Source of the DNA: AP-15 sp963747735
Lineage (GTDB): Bacteria > Pseudomonadota > Alphaproteobacteria > ATCC43930 > CGMCC-115725
Direction: 5' to 3'
Length of the DNA stretch: 64,000 nucleotides
Assembly (NCBI GenBank): GCA_963747735.1
Contig: CAVVGE010000007.1
Coordinates: 248,001 to 312,000 of the forward strand
Program-made: the position numbers and the translations under genes
Part shown: positions 53,022-62,771 of the stretch, one piece after another
Numbering within the stretch: position 1 is the stretch's first letter
Layout of the letters: the number at the start of each line of letters is the position of its first letter
Notes under the pieces: model-generated
Databases searched by the model: none
Told to the model about the DNA's origin: nothing
What the model saw: the letters and a program-made list of their open reading frames with translations, nothing else

Positions 53022-54731
53022 ATGCCGCACCATACGCCGCTGATCGCGACACTCGTCGGCGGCCTCGTCCTCGCCTTTATCCTCGGGGCCCTGGCCCATC
53101 GGGTCCGGGTCTCGCCGATCGCCGGCTATCTGCTTGCGGGCGTCTTGGCCGGACCTTTCACGCCGGGCTTTGTCGCCGACCCGGCCCTCGCCGGGGAGCT
53201 CGCCGAGGTCGGCGTGATCCTGTTGATGTTCGGCGTCGGCTTGCATTTCTCGTTGAAGGACCTGCTGTCGGTCCGCGCCATCGCGCTGCCCGGGGCGCTC
53301 GCCCAGATCGCCTGCGCCACTTTGCTCGGCATGGGGCTCGCCTGGACCTTCGGCTGGAAGCTCGGGGCGGGGCTGGTCTTCGGCCTCGCCCTCTCGGTGG
53401 CCAGCACGGTGGTGCTGCTGCGCTCGCTGCAAGAGCGACACCTGGTCGAGACCGAGAAAGGGCGCATCGCGGTCGGCTGGCTGATCGTCGAGGACCTTGC
53501 GATGGTGCTGGTCCTGGTTTTGCTGCCACCGCTGGCGGGCCTGCTCGGCGGCACCGGAGAGACCGCGAGCGCAGTCGGAGCGCACGCGATCGCGACCACG
53601 CTGGCGATCACCTTTGCGAAGGTTGCCGCCTTTGTCGCGCTGATGCTCTTGATCGGCAAGCAGGTTATTCCGCGCCTGCTGCACTACGTCGCCCACACCG
53701 GCTCGCGCGAGCTGTTCCGGCTCGCCGTGCTGGCGCTGGCGCTGGGTGTGGCTTATGGCGCGGCGACGCTGTTCGGCGTTTCCTTTGCCCTCGGCGCCTT
53801 TTTCGCCGGCATGGTGCTCGCCGAATCCGAGCTCAGCCAGCGCGCGGCCGAGGAGTCGCTGCCGCTGCGCGAAGCCTTTGCGGTCCTGTTCTTTGTCTCG
53901 GTCGGGATGCTGTTCGACCCGCTGAGCCTGATCCGCGAGCCCGGGCCGGTGATCGCGACGCTGCTGATCATCGTGCTCGGGAAGTCGGTGGTCGCGCTGT
54001 TGATCGTGCTCGCCTTCCGGGGCTCGCTCGCCAATGCCCTGACGATCTCCGCGAGCCTCGCGCAAATCGGCGAGTTCTCGTTCATCCTGGCCGGGCTCGG
54101 CGTGGCGCTCGGGCTGCTGCCGGCGGAGGGGCGGGACCTGATCCTCGCCGGCGCCATCCTGTCGATCCTGCTCAATCCGCTGTTTTTCGCCGCCCTCGAC
54201 CGCATCCTGCCCCGGCTCGAGCGGCGGCGCGCGGCCGCCTCCGGCGAGCCGGCCGGCGGCGAGCCCGCACCGAGCGATCTGCCGATGACCCGCCTGACGG
54301 ACCATTTCGTGGTCGTCGGCTATGGCCGGGTCGGAGGTCATCTCGGCGGCGAGCTGCGGCGCGCGCGGCAACCCTTTCTGGTCATCGAGGACCGGCGCGA
54401 ACTGATCGACGAGTTGCGCGCGGCCGGGATCGAGGCGATCCATGGCAACGGGGCCGCACCCGAGGTGCTCGCGGCAGCGAATTTACCCGGCGCGCGTTGC
54501 CTTCTGGTCGCCATTCCAAACGGGTTCGAGGCGGGGCAGATCGTCGAGCAGGGGCGGGCGGCGAACCCCGGGCTCGACATCGCCGCGCGCGCCCATTCCG
54601 ACGAGGAGGTTCGGCATCTCCAGCGTTGCGGCGCCGCAATCGTGATCATGGGCGAGCTCGAGATCGCCCGGCGCATGGCCGAGCACGCGCTCGGGCACGA
54701 TCCGGCTGCGGCTCAGCAGGCCTCGGGCTGA
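53022..54731 (+). CDS. Cation:proton antiporter, KefB/YbaL-like with TrkA-N domain
   Basis: A 569-residue CPA2-family transporter. About 12 hydrophobic segments span residues 1-395 with typical blocks LLAGVLAGPFTPGFV, LLMFGVGLHFSLKDL and FFVSVGMLFDPLSL. A cytoplasmic TrkA-N (RCK) domain follows, opening with FVVVGYGRVGGHLG (about residue 428), a Rossmann GxGxxG for NAD binding. It exchanges K+ or Na+ for H+, gated by nucleotide or thiol signals. ATG 53022 begins MPHHTPLIATLVGGLVLAF, the normal first helix. Its 3' end overlaps the convergent DUF924 gene by 19 bp. Confidence 0.92.
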   Translation: MPHHTPLIATLVGGLVLAFILGALAHRVRVSPIAGYLLAGVLAGPFTPGFVADPALAGELAEVGVILLMFGVGLHFSLKDLLSVRAIALPGALAQIACATLLGMGLAWTFGWKLGAGLVFGLALSVASTVVLLRSLQERHLVETEKGRIAVGWLIVEDLAMVLVLVLLPPLAGLLGGTGETASAVGAHAIATTLAITFAKVAAFVALMLLIGKQVIPRLLHYVAHTGSRELFRLAVLALALGVAYGAATLFGVSFALGAFFAGMVLAESELSQRAAEESLPLREAFAVLFFVSVGMLFDPLSLIREPGPVIATLLIIVLGKSVVALLIVLAFRGSLANALTISASLAQIGEFSFILAGLGVALGLLPAEGRDLILAGAILSILLNPLFFAALDRILPRLERRRAAASGEPAGGEPAPSDLPMTRLTDHFVVVGYGRVGGHLGGELRRARQPFLVIEDRRELIDELRAAGIEAIHGNGAAPEVLAAANLPGARCLLVAIPNGFEAGQIVEQGRAANPGLDIAARAHSDEEVRHLQRCGAAIVIMGELEIARRMAEHALGHDPAAAQQASG

Positions 54732-55385
54732 GCCCGGCGCCCCCGCTCGGTCGCTGCGAGGAATTCAACCTCTTCCGGCGTCGATTCCCGGCCGAGGATC
54801 GTGTTTCTGTGTGGGAACCGCCCAAAGCGCTCGATGACATCGAGATAGCTATGGCCGTAGCGGCGCAGCGAGCCCTGCCGGTCGGAGCTTCGCGGCACAG
54901 CGTCGAAGAGCGCCACCGAGCGCTGCTGGTCGGCGAGGTTTTCGCTGTGGTGAAACGGCATGTAGAGAAAGCGGCGCCAGACCGGCGGCACTTTACGGTC
55001 GAAGCCGCGGGCGAGCGCCCGCTCGGCGGCGGCGCGCGCCATCGCATCGGTCGCATAAGCCCGCGGCGTGTCGCGAAAAATATTGCGCGGCACCTGGTCG
55101 AGCAGCAGCACCAGCGCCAGGGCGCCTTCGGCTGAATTCCTCCCACGCGCCGAGCTCCCCCGCCGCGGCGCGTTGGTAATCGTCGAGCAGCGCCCGGCGC
55201 ACCGCTGCGTCGAACTCGTCGGTGCCCTTGAACCAGATGCCCCGAGCCAGCTCGCGCTCGGGGTCGCCCGCCAGCCCGAACCAAAAGTCGAGCACCGCCG
55301 CCGCCCGTTCGGGCAGGCCCATTTCGCCTCCGGCAAAAATCCGCGCCATCGCCTGTTGTAGCCTGAGGCCGTACCCGCCGGCCAT
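54713..55385 (-). pseudogene. DUF924 protein, one frameshift
   Basis: Frame 1 reads MAGGYGLRLQQAMARIFAGG and AAVLDFWFGLAGDPERELARG up to GELGAWEEFS. Frame 2 continues with EGALALVLLLDQVPRNIFRDT through SYLDVIERFGRFPHRN, the conserved DUF924 blocks. They meet near 55135 in GAATTCAGCC, where one extra A gives the shift (673 bp is 224 codons plus one). Reconstructed length 223 residues. The function of DUF924 is unknown; its fold is all-helical. Confidence 0.85.
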
Positions 55386-55409
55386 CCGATTATCGCATCG
55401 CCCCGCCGG

Positions 55410-55892
55410 TCAACGCTGCACAGCGACGGTCGGGCATTCGGGATGAAGCTGCCGATACCGCTTACCGTCAAAGCGAGCTTCGCAGGGCAGATAGAGCCGA
55501 TGATAGCGGTGGTCCCGCGGTCGAAGCACCTCTGCCGTATACCACCCGGAACCGCTGAAAAGGAGATGGCAGACGCCGTCGCTCTGGCGTTGCCCGATCA
55601 ACAGCGCGCAGCCGATGCTCCCGCACCAGCCGATATCATCGAACAGATAAAAATATTCCTTTCGCCCGTCTCCGTTGAGGTCGGCTCGACCTACGCTAGC
55701 GGTCGCTGTCAGTTCGCTTCGCTCGGTGCGAGAGACGACAGCAAATTTACTAGCGTCCATTAGTTTACTCAGGCAGCGCTGGTCGCTTTTCTTGAGATGG
55801 TGCGACCAATGTATAATCGCCGCGTTAGAACTGGAGCATACCAGCGCGAGACCCCATGTCGCAACCAGAAGCGAGCCGAAATGATTACTCAT
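55410..55892 (-). CDS. Small exported protein of unknown function
   Basis: A 160-residue protein with a signal peptide (LLVATWGLALVCSSSNAAI). The middle contains ADLNGDGRKEYFYLFDDIGW, an Asp-Asn-Gly-Asp loop like FG-GAP calcium-binding repeats. Four cysteines could form disulfides (WCGSIGC, GVCHL, HPECPT). No named family is recognised. Codon use is less GC-biased at the 5' end. It lies 8 bp from the end of the muramidase-like gene on the same strand and could be cotranscribed. Confidence 0.6.
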   Translation of the reverse strand: MSNHFGSLLVATWGLALVCSSSNAAIIHWSHHLKKSDQRCLSKLMDASKFAVVSRTERSELTATASVGRADLNGDGRKEYFYLFDDIGWCGSIGCALLIGQRQSDGVCHLLFSGSGWYTAEVLRPRDHRYHRLYLPCEARFDGKRYRQLHPECPTVAVQR

Positions 55893-55900
55893 TGAAATGA

Positions 55901-56866
55901 TTACTCATAAGGCGTGTTCGCAAAGGTACGGAGTTGAGTTTCGATGGCCAAATCGTTCGAATCCAAAGCTGGGCCGCGACTGTTGAATCCATTCGCCTCG
56001 ATCCGCTGGAGAAAGGTCTTCGTCGCCGCCGCGCCCGCCGGGTGGCCTGCGGCGATAAGGCCCGCCCGCGTCACAGTAAAGCGGGAGATCAGTCCCTCAA
56101 TGCTTGCGCCAATAAACTTGAACGCCCCGTTTACCTTAAGCTGGTGTTCGATATCGTGTAAATAGTCAGGGAGGGTCTTCTCTTGCGCCTCAGGGTTCGA
56201 TAGAAACTCGGCTCGCGAATGGACACCGTATTTGCCCGTCCAATGGCCGTTGCCGTCGATCATGCCGGCCGCGCGGAGGCCGACGGGGCTGATCTGGTAT
56301 CGCCCCAGAGCCCCTGTCCTTTCGTTTACTGTCCCATAACCAAAATCCTTCCGCCCAGCGTTGCCTTCGGCGATGGCGAGGCGGTTGCGGAACTCTGCGT
56401 TGGGCTGGCTCTCCCAGGCGCGGGCGGCGGGGCCCGGGCCGGTCGCGGCAGGGCCCTCGGCTCGCACCGGAATAATCGGGCCGGCGGCGTCCTCATGTTC
56501 CCACTAGCGATGCGGTTGCGCGGCTCCAACGGGTTGAAATTGTACTTTAGCAGCGCCTCAGCTTGGGCGAGACGCCCGATGCCGTCATCCGACATCTCGC
56601 CGAACTTGAGCAGGACGGCCGAGATCATCGCCTTGGCAAGGTCGCCGCGCTGAAGATCGGCGGCGATGGCCGGCAGCCGAGCCGACACCCTAACGGCATC
56701 GGGCGGCCGATCGTAGCCGGCAGCGACCAGGACGGCGATCTCGTGCGGGCCGCACCCGATAAAGTCCGTCTTCGAATTCGATCAGCGGACTTTTCCCCAA
56801 GTAGAGGCCCTCGGCGCCGCAGTAGAGGCTGCGGCTCAATTTGCGGCTGTCGGCAAGCGAGAACAT
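55901..56866 (-). pseudogene. Muramidase/transglycosylase-like protein, broken by a +1 and a -1 shift
   Basis: From ATG 56866 the frames join as MFSLADSRKLSRSLYCGAEG and SPLIEFEDGLYR, then HEIAVLVAAGYDRPPDAVRV to ALLKYNFNPLEPRN, then EDAAGPIIPVRAEGP onward. The final 140 residues contain NRLAIAEGNAGRKDFGYG and GALGRYQISPVGLRAAGM, with a Glu and GRYQ like lysozyme-type transglycosylases. Shifts are near 56746 (one extra G) and near 56500 (one G missing from a G run). The net length is 966 bp, a multiple of three, so a single 321-residue protein is likely. Role unknown; cell wall cutting is an inference. Confidence 0.6.
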
Positions 56867-56946
56867 CCAGGCTGCCTATCGGCAGTTTGGAACAAACCAT
56901 GAATTTAATGCCCGGCGCGCGATCGTCAAGGCGGCTGGCGCAATTT

Positions 56947-59900
56947 TCATACCGAGGCGTCGTCGAGGAGACGGACGATGTGCCGGGCGTCACGGCCGAG
57001 GGTGTCGGCGATCTGGTGGCGGCAGCTCGTGCCGCAGGCGGCGAGGAGGGTGTCGGACGGGGCGGCGCGCAGCGTGGGCAGGACGCCGAGCTCGCCGATT
57101 TTTAGCGACATGTCGTAATGCTCGGCCTCGTAGCCGAAGGCGCCGGCCATGCCGCAGCAGGTCGAGTCGAAGGTTTCGACCGTCAGCTCGGGGATCAATT
57201 GCAACGCCTTGACCGCGGCGCCGACCGTGGCGAAGGCCTTTTGGTGGCAATGGCCGTGCAGCAGCGCGGTGCGGCCCGGCATCGGCCGGAGGTCGAGGGC
57301 GAAGCGGCCGGCGGCGCGTTCGCTTTCGACAAATTCCTCGAAAAGCTGGGCATGGGCGGCAAGCGCCGTCGTCGGCTCGCCCGGCAGCAGCACCGGGAAC
57401 TCGTCGCGCAGGGTCAGGAGGCATGAGGGTTCGAGGCCGACGACCGGGGTGCCGGCGGCGACATGGGCGGCGAGCGCCGCAACCGTGCGCTCGGCCTCGA
57501 TGCGTGCTTCGTCGACGAGACCCGCGGAGAGAAAGGTCCGCCCGCAGCACAAGGGCCGGCCGCGCGCGGGGTCGGGGCCGACGACGCGGTAGCCGGCGCG
57601 CGCCAGGACGCGCTCGGCGGCGCGGGCGTTTTCCGGCTCGAAATACCGGCTGAACGTGTCGACCAGCAGGACGACGGCCCGACGATCGTCAGCCCGTTCG
57701 TCGCTGACATTCTCCCTCTCTGCCCCGCGGGGCAGAGAGGGTCGGGGTGAGGTGGGGATTCCAGAGCGGTTGCCGCCACCCACCTCACCCTCCCAGCGCT
57801 TTGCGCCGGGCCCCTCCCTCCCCCCTGGAGGGCGGAGAGGGGCTGGTTCCGTCGGCATCGCTGCGCTGACGTAGGGCCGGGCGGACCATTCCGGCAATTG
57901 GCGCGCGGCGCTCAATCCGAGCCAGCGCTCGCCGAGCCGGGCCAATGCCGGCACGCGGTTGCGCAAATTGAGGAGCGGCGCCAGGCGTGCGGCATAAGGC
58001 GCATATCGCGGCAAATAGGCGACGAGCCGCTCGCGCGCCGAGGGCTTCGGATGGCGGCGGCGGTACTGGTGAAGGAACTCGATCTTCATCCGCGCCATAT
58101 CGACGCCGGTCGGGCATTCCCGCCGGCAGCCTTTGCACGAGATGCAAAGGTCCATCGTCGCGCGCATGTCTTCCGAGACGAGCGCCTCCGGCCCGAGCTG
58201 GCCCGACAAGGCGAGCCGCAAGGTATTGGCGCGGCCGCGGGTCAAATGCTGCTCGTCGCCGGTGGCGCGAAAGGACGGGCACATGACCGCCGCATCGCGC
58301 GCCCGGCAGGCGCCGTTGTTGTTGCACATCTCGACCGCCCCCGAGAGCCCGCCCCATGCCGACCAGTCGAGTGCGGTTTCGAGCGGCAATGGCTGGTAGT
58401 CCGGTTTGAAGCGGAACAGGCTGCGGTCGTCCATCTTGGGTGCGCGGACGATCTTGCCGGGGTTGAAGAGGCCCGCCGGGTCGAACGCGTCCTTCACTTC
58501 TTCGAAGGCGCGCACCAGGCGCGAGCCGAACATCGCCTCGTGAAATTCCGAGCGCACCAACCCGTCGCCGTGCTCGCCCGAATGCGAGCCCTTGTATTCG
58601 CGGACCATGGCGAAGGCCTCCTCGGCGATCGCCCGCATCTTTTTGACCTCGAGCTCCTGCTTCAGATTGAGCACCGGACGAACATGGAGACAGCCGACCG
58701 AGGCATGCGCGTACCAGGTGCCGTAGGTGCCGTGCTTTTCGAAGATACGGGTCAGGCGCTCGGTGTAGTCGGCCAAGTCTTCGAGCCGCACCGCGCAGTC
58801 TTCGAGAAACGAGACCGGCTTGCCGTCGCCTTTCATCGACATCATGATGTTGAGGCCCTGCGCGCGGACCTCCCACACCGCCTGCTGAAAGGCGGGCTCG
58901 CTCGCCTCGACGACCGCGCCGGGGAGGCCGAGATCGCCCATCAGCTCGCCGAGCGCTTTGAGCTCGCGCAAATTTTCGGCCGGGTCGTCGCCCGAGAACT
59001 CGGTCAGCAGCAACGCCGCCGGCTCGCCCACGACAAAACGATCGAGCGTGGCGCGAAACATCGGGATATCGCGCGACAAGCCGATCATTGTGCGATCGAC
59101 CAATTCGACCGCGCTGGGCCCGAGCGCCACGATCTGCCGCGTCGCCGCCATCGCCCCGTAAAAAGTCGGGAAATGGCAGATGCCGAGGACCCGGTGCGCC
59201 GGCAGCGGCTGCAATTCGAGCTCGATCTCGTTGAAGAAGGCGAGCGTCCCTTCGGAGCCGACCAGGAGGCGCGCCATGTTGTGGCCGGCATCGTCGATAC
59301 TGTCGATGTTGTAGCCGCCGACGCGGCGCAATACCTGCGGAAAACGGGCCGCGATCTCGCCGGCCTCGCGCCGGTGCAAGGCGCGCATCTGGCCGACCAG
59401 GTCGCGATAGCGCTCGGGCGCGGTGCTGTCGTTGGAATCAGAGGGGAAATTGCCCGGCACCTCGCCAAACCAGGCCTGCGTCCCGTCGGCGAGCAATGCG
59501 TCGATGCCGCGCACATTGTGCACCATGTTGCCGTAGCGCAACGAGCGCGAGCCGCAGCTGTTGTTGGCGGTCATCCCGCCCAATGTCGCCCGGCTCGCGG
59601 TCGACGGGTCCACCGGGAAAAACAGCTTGTGCGGCCTGAGCTGCCGGTTCAGCCGGTCGAGGACGACCCCCGGCTCGACCCGCGCGCGGCGCCCCTCGAC
59701 ATCGACCGACACCACCCGGTCGAGATATTTGCTGCAATCGACAACGAGCGCCCGCGCCACGGTCTGGCCGCATTGCGAGGTGCCGGCCCCGCGCGGCAAC
59801 ACCGGCACCCCTTCCTCGCGCGCGATCGCGATCGCCGCCGCGGCGTCCTCGCGGCTTCGCGGCACGACCACGCCCAAGGGCTCGATCTGGTAGATCGAGG

Positions 59901-60009
59901 CGTCGGTCGCATAGCGCCCGCGGGTGAAGGCATCGAACCGCACCTCGCCCTCGGTCTCGCGGCGCAGCCGGGTTTCGAGGCGCGAGGCGGAGGCAGTCGC
60001 GGTCGGCAT
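56947..60009 (-). CDS. FAD-binding and Fe-S oxidoreductase (Dld/YdiJ-like), with an in-frame palindromic insert
   Basis: A 1020-residue D-2-hydroxyacid dehydrogenase-type enzyme. Residues about 1-220 form the FAD-binding PCMH domain (VLPRGAGTSQCGQTV, GGMTANNSCGSRSLRYGNM). FAD-oxidase C follows to about 530. Residues about 560-640 carry a [4Fe-4S] ferredoxin pair, with CISCKGCRRECPTG. Residues 770-1000 hold the cysteine-rich domain with PLCCGRTF and STCCGMAG. Residues about 721-765 come from a composite palindromic repeat (57714-57845), which keeps the frame in the linker. It would oxidise lactate, glycolate or similar to the quinone pool. Confidence 0.92.
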   Translation of the reverse strand: MPTATASASRLETRLRRETEGEVRFDAFTRGRYATDASIYQIEPLGVVVPRSREDAAAAIAIAREEGVPVLPRGAGTSQCGQTVARALVVDCSKYLDRVVSVDVEGRRARVEPGVVLDRLNRQLRPHKLFFPVDPSTASRATLGGMTANNSCGSRSLRYGNMVHNVRGIDALLADGTQAWFGEVPGNFPSDSNDSTAPERYRDLVGQMRALHRREAGEIAARFPQVLRRVGGYNIDSIDDAGHNMARLLVGSEGTLAFFNEIELELQPLPAHRVLGICHFPTFYGAMAATRQIVALGPSAVELVDRTMIGLSRDIPMFRATLDRFVVGEPAALLLTEFSGDDPAENLRELKALGELMGDLGLPGAVVEASEPAFQQAVWEVRAQGLNIMMSMKGDGKPVSFLEDCAVRLEDLADYTERLTRIFEKHGTYGTWYAHASVGCLHVRPVLNLKQELEVKKMRAIAEEAFAMVREYKGSHSGEHGDGLVRSEFHEAMFGSRLVRAFEEVKDAFDPAGLFNPGKIVRAPKMDDRSLFRFKPDYQPLPLETALDWSAWGGLSGAVEMCNNNGACRARDAAVMCPSFRATGDEQHLTRGRANTLRLALSGQLGPEALVSEDMRATMDLCISCKGCRRECPTGVDMARMKIEFLHQYRRRHPKPSARERLVAYLPRYAPYAARLAPLLNLRNRVPALARLGERWLGLSAARQLPEWSARPYVSAAMPTEPAPLRPPGGREGPGAKRWEGEVGGGNRSGIPTSPRPSLPRGAERENVSDERADDRRAVVLLVDTFSRYFEPENARAAERVLARAGYRVVGPDPARGRPLCCGRTFLSAGLVDEARIEAERTVAALAAHVAAGTPVVGLEPSCLLTLRDEFPVLLPGEPTTALAAHAQLFEEFVESERAAGRFALDLRPMPGRTALLHGHCHQKAFATVGAAVKALQLIPELTVETFDSTCCGMAGAFGYEAEHYDMSLKIGELGVLPTLRAAPSDTLLAACGTSCRHQIADTLGRDARHIVRLLDDASV
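57714..57845. repeat. Composite palindromic repeat inside the FAD/Fe-S gene
   Basis: A 28-nt perfect palindrome (57714-57741, CCCTCTCTGCCCCG and complement) is followed by a 12-bp inverted repeat (GGGTGAGGTGGG at 57745-57756, CCCACCTCACCC at 57779-57790) and CCCTCCC/GGAGGG-type arms up to about 57845. These look like the CCCTC repeats at 10101, 22342 and 30575. It is translated in the linker between two domains. Confidence 0.8.
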
Positions 60010-60062
60010 TTATTCTCCCCGAGCGGGATCGCTCAGGGTCTCTGATGGAGGGCAAAAGGAAC

Positions 60063-60461
60063 ATGGCGTCAACCGCTTTTGCAACCAAGCGTGCTGCCGG
60101 CGCGCCCGACGCGATCGCCCCCGACGGGTCGGAGGTGCGCGTGCTGTGCGCGCTCGACCGCGGCGGCCTCGCCCTCTTTGCGCTGCTGCCAGAGGCGGTG
60201 GCAAAACCGGTCGCCCATCGCACCGTCGAAGAGCTCTGGTATGTCGTCTCGGGCTACGGCCGGATGTGGCGAAAGCTCGGCGGGCAAGAAGAAACCGTCG
60301 ATCTCGCCCCCGACCTATCGCTGACAATCCCGGCCGGCACCCACTTCCAATTCCGCTGCGACGGCTTCGAGCCGCTGACCATAATCGGCGCCACCATGCC
60401 GCCCTGGCCCGGCTCCGACGAAGCTTATCCGGTCCCCGGCATCTGGGAACCGACCGTCTGA
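60063..60461 (+). CDS. Cupin domain protein
   Basis: A 132-residue single-domain cupin. HRTVEELWYVVSGYGRMWRKL supplies the first metal His and Glu, and IPAGTHFQFRCDG the second His. Such barrels often act as isomerases or bind small ligands. The start is ATG 60063 after AAAGGAAC; an upstream in-frame ATG at 60045 is possible. It faces the FAD/Fe-S gene across only 53 bp, so the two probably share a divergent promoter and may act on related substrates. Confidence 0.85.
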   Translation: MASTAFATKRAAGAPDAIAPDGSEVRVLCALDRGGLALFALLPEAVAKPVAHRTVEELWYVVSGYGRMWRKLGGQEETVDLAPDLSLTIPAGTHFQFRCDGFEPLTIIGATMPPWPGSDEAYPVPGIWEPTV

Positions 60462-60467
60462 ACCGCG

Positions 60468-62202
60468 TCAGGTGATGAAGAAGAGCTGGGAGGCGGCGAG
60501 CGCCGGGGCGGCGGTGAAATGCGAGACGAGCGCCGGGGTGCCGCTGCTCCCCGAGGCCGAATAGAACAGATCGCCGGTGCCGGTGGCATAGGCGAACTTC
60601 TGGCTGGTGCCGGTGAAATGGCCGTCGCTGTTTTCGACAAACAAGCCGGTCGGCAGCGCCTTTGGGCTCCCGCTCGCGCCAGTCAGGCCGAGGCTGAACC
60701 CTTTGTCGCTGAACACGATTTCGTTCGTGGCGGAGACGGCGAAATCGCCGACCGTGTTGCCGCCCGGCGCGCTGAACACAAACTCGTTCGTGCCGGCCTT
60801 GCCGGTCATCGCCGTGTCGCCGCCGGCAAAAAACACGTCATTGCCCTTGCCGCCGGTCAATGTGTCGAGCGATGCGCCAGCATGGACGATGATCCGATCG
60901 GCCGCTGGAAGGGTAGCGGCGGTCACCGTGTTGCCGGAATTGCCGTCATCGACGGTAATCACGGTCAATTTCGCGATGAGGTTAACGAAATTCGCGTCGG
61001 TCAAGGTCAAGCTATGGCTTCTGTCATTGCCAAGTTTGATCGAGCGAAGCCTGAAACGTTGCCCACCTCAGCAACGCCGCTCGTCTCGAAGTCGATCTTT
61101 GAAGTCCCACCGCCTTCTATCTTGCCGATAAACGATGCTCCCGGTTCGACTACCAGCTCGTTACCGGACAAAGGGACGCCGCCCATTGTATCAGCAGAGA
61201 ATGCATCATATCTACCGGTGGTGCTGATCGTGCCAAAGTTCTTTACCGTGACGTTGTCACTCTCGTGAAGATCTATACCGACCTCCCCCCGCGATCGTAC
61301 CGTGATTAATAATTACGCTGCCGTGGGATTGATAATTTTCAATTCCGGTGACAGAGCCCATGATTGTGCCAAAATTCATCACCGTACCTGAATTAGTGTT
61401 TGGCAGCCGTGGCATATCGACGCCGGTGTTCGCTCCCACGATCCTGCCAAAATTGGTCAGCGTTCCACCGTCTCCAAGCGGTACCCCCCAGGAAGCCATT
61501 AATCTGGGCGGCAGTAGAGGAGCTGCTTCCGTTCCTAATAGTGCCTCCTGCGACCAAATTGACGGCATAAAAGCCTCCACGGATCGTGCCGAAATTGGAT
61601 ACCGTCCCGACGCCGCCTGAAATATTAACGGCCGGCGGCCCAAACGCGCTATCAGAGCCGCGGATCAGTACCGAGGTTGCGGTCGCGCTGCCGTTGGCGA
61701 TGCTACCGCCCTCTGCCAGGGAGATACCGCTCTCAGCCCCGGAGATGGTGCCGAGATTGGTGACGGTGCCAGCTACGCCCTCGATCCCGACACCGTTGCC
61801 TTTGTCGGCGATGATCCGCCCGCCGGTTCGGTTCTCGACCGTGCCGCCGTCGCTCAGGACCACGCCCGTGCCGGCCTCGATCGTGCCGAAATTGGTCACC
61901 GTGCCGGCGGCGCCGTTGACATCGACAGCACTGGCGCTGCCGCCGCTGATCAGCGCCTTGGTCGAGGCGTTGCTGCCGTTGGTTACGCTACCGCCGGCAA
62001 AGAGATCGACGGTGTTATAGGTGCCCGTGCTGGTCAATGTCCCGAAATTGGCGACCGTCCCGGTCTCATTGCGGATCACCACGGCGGGCCGGGCGCCGCT
62101 ACCTCCCGGCGGTTGAGCGGCACGAGACCCGATTCTCATCCGGCTGGCACTGCGGCATGATGCCGGGAGGTGGGGTCGCGGGCTGCGGTCCGAGATCAGC
62201 AC
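60468..62202 (-). pseudogene. RTX/adhesin-like surface protein, three frameshifts
   Basis: Four reading frames in series encode beta-helix repeats of the type TVTNFGTI (GTVANFGTLTSTG, AAGTVTNFGTIEAG, VAGTVTNLGTISGA, GGTLTNFGRIVGA, VTVKNFGTIST). The end is a hemolysin-type region, LTGGKGNDVFFAGGD, and the tail is SHFTAAPALAASQLFFIT. It would be a secreted, type I-exported surface protein. Shifts are near 61485 and 61280, each with a G6 run one too long, and near 61050, one base missing. The N-terminus is missing or altered upstream of about 62100. Confidence 0.7.
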
Positions 62203-62325
62203 GCGGTTTCGCGGACGTTAGGGCACATCCTCGTGCCTCGTGCATTCATTCGCCAAGGTGCCGAAGCGTCGGCAATCTTGGCTTCCTCGGGCCAGGCCGA
62301 ATGGGGGACTTGTCGCCAGCTCGCG

Positions 62326-62733
62326 CTAATCGATCGGGACGATCGCCTTGCCGATCGGCCACAGCGCAATGCCGGCAAGCTTCAAATGCGCCCAGGCGAA
62401 TGGCAGGCCGATGATCGTGATGCCGAGCAGCACCGCTTCGACGAGATGGCCGAGCGCCAGCCACCAGCCGGCCAGCACCAGCCAAACGACGTTGCCGAGA
62501 CAGCCGAACGGGCCGGTCCCGACATCCTCCTCACCGGTGTAATCGGCGCGCGACACCGCACGGTGGCCGAACGGCAGAAAGGCATAGATTGCGATATTGA
62601 AGGCGGCGCGCGTCCAGGGCAGGCCGATGATCGTGATCGCCATGATCACCGCCGCGAGAAGCCACCCCAGCGCCATCCACAGCCCGCCGGTCACGATCCA
62701 CAGAATATTCAGCAGCAGTCGGAGCAAGGGCAT
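62326..62733 (-). CDS. YccF domain inner-membrane protein
   Basis: A 135-residue protein with four predicted membrane segments in two similar halves. LLNILWIVTGGLWMALGWLL (residues 7-26) and LGNVVWLVLAGWWLALGHLV (about residues 79-98) each precede an ITIIGLP motif. This duplicated pattern is the YccF signature. Function is unknown; it may be a small transporter subunit or accessory protein. It lies 38 bp downstream of the E2 gene on the same strand. Confidence 0.88.
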   Translation of the reverse strand: MPLLRLLLNILWIVTGGLWMALGWLLAAVIMAITIIGLPWTRAAFNIAIYAFLPFGHRAVSRADYTGEEDVGTGPFGCLGNVVWLVLAGWWLALGHLVEAVLLGITIIGLPFAWAHLKLAGIALWPIGKAIVPID

Positions 62734-62771
62734 TCTTGATATCCAATGTGCTTGTCGAGCAGCGGGCAGCC

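Noticed and set aside
51116..54443. Long frames of 578 and 622 residues opposite the large hydrolase and the antiporter
   Set aside because: Biased composition and full overlap with supported genes.
57898..60045. A 715-residue plus-strand frame opposite the FAD/Fe-S gene
   Set aside because: Antisense shadow with no domain-like segments; the minus-strand gene has clear motifs throughout.
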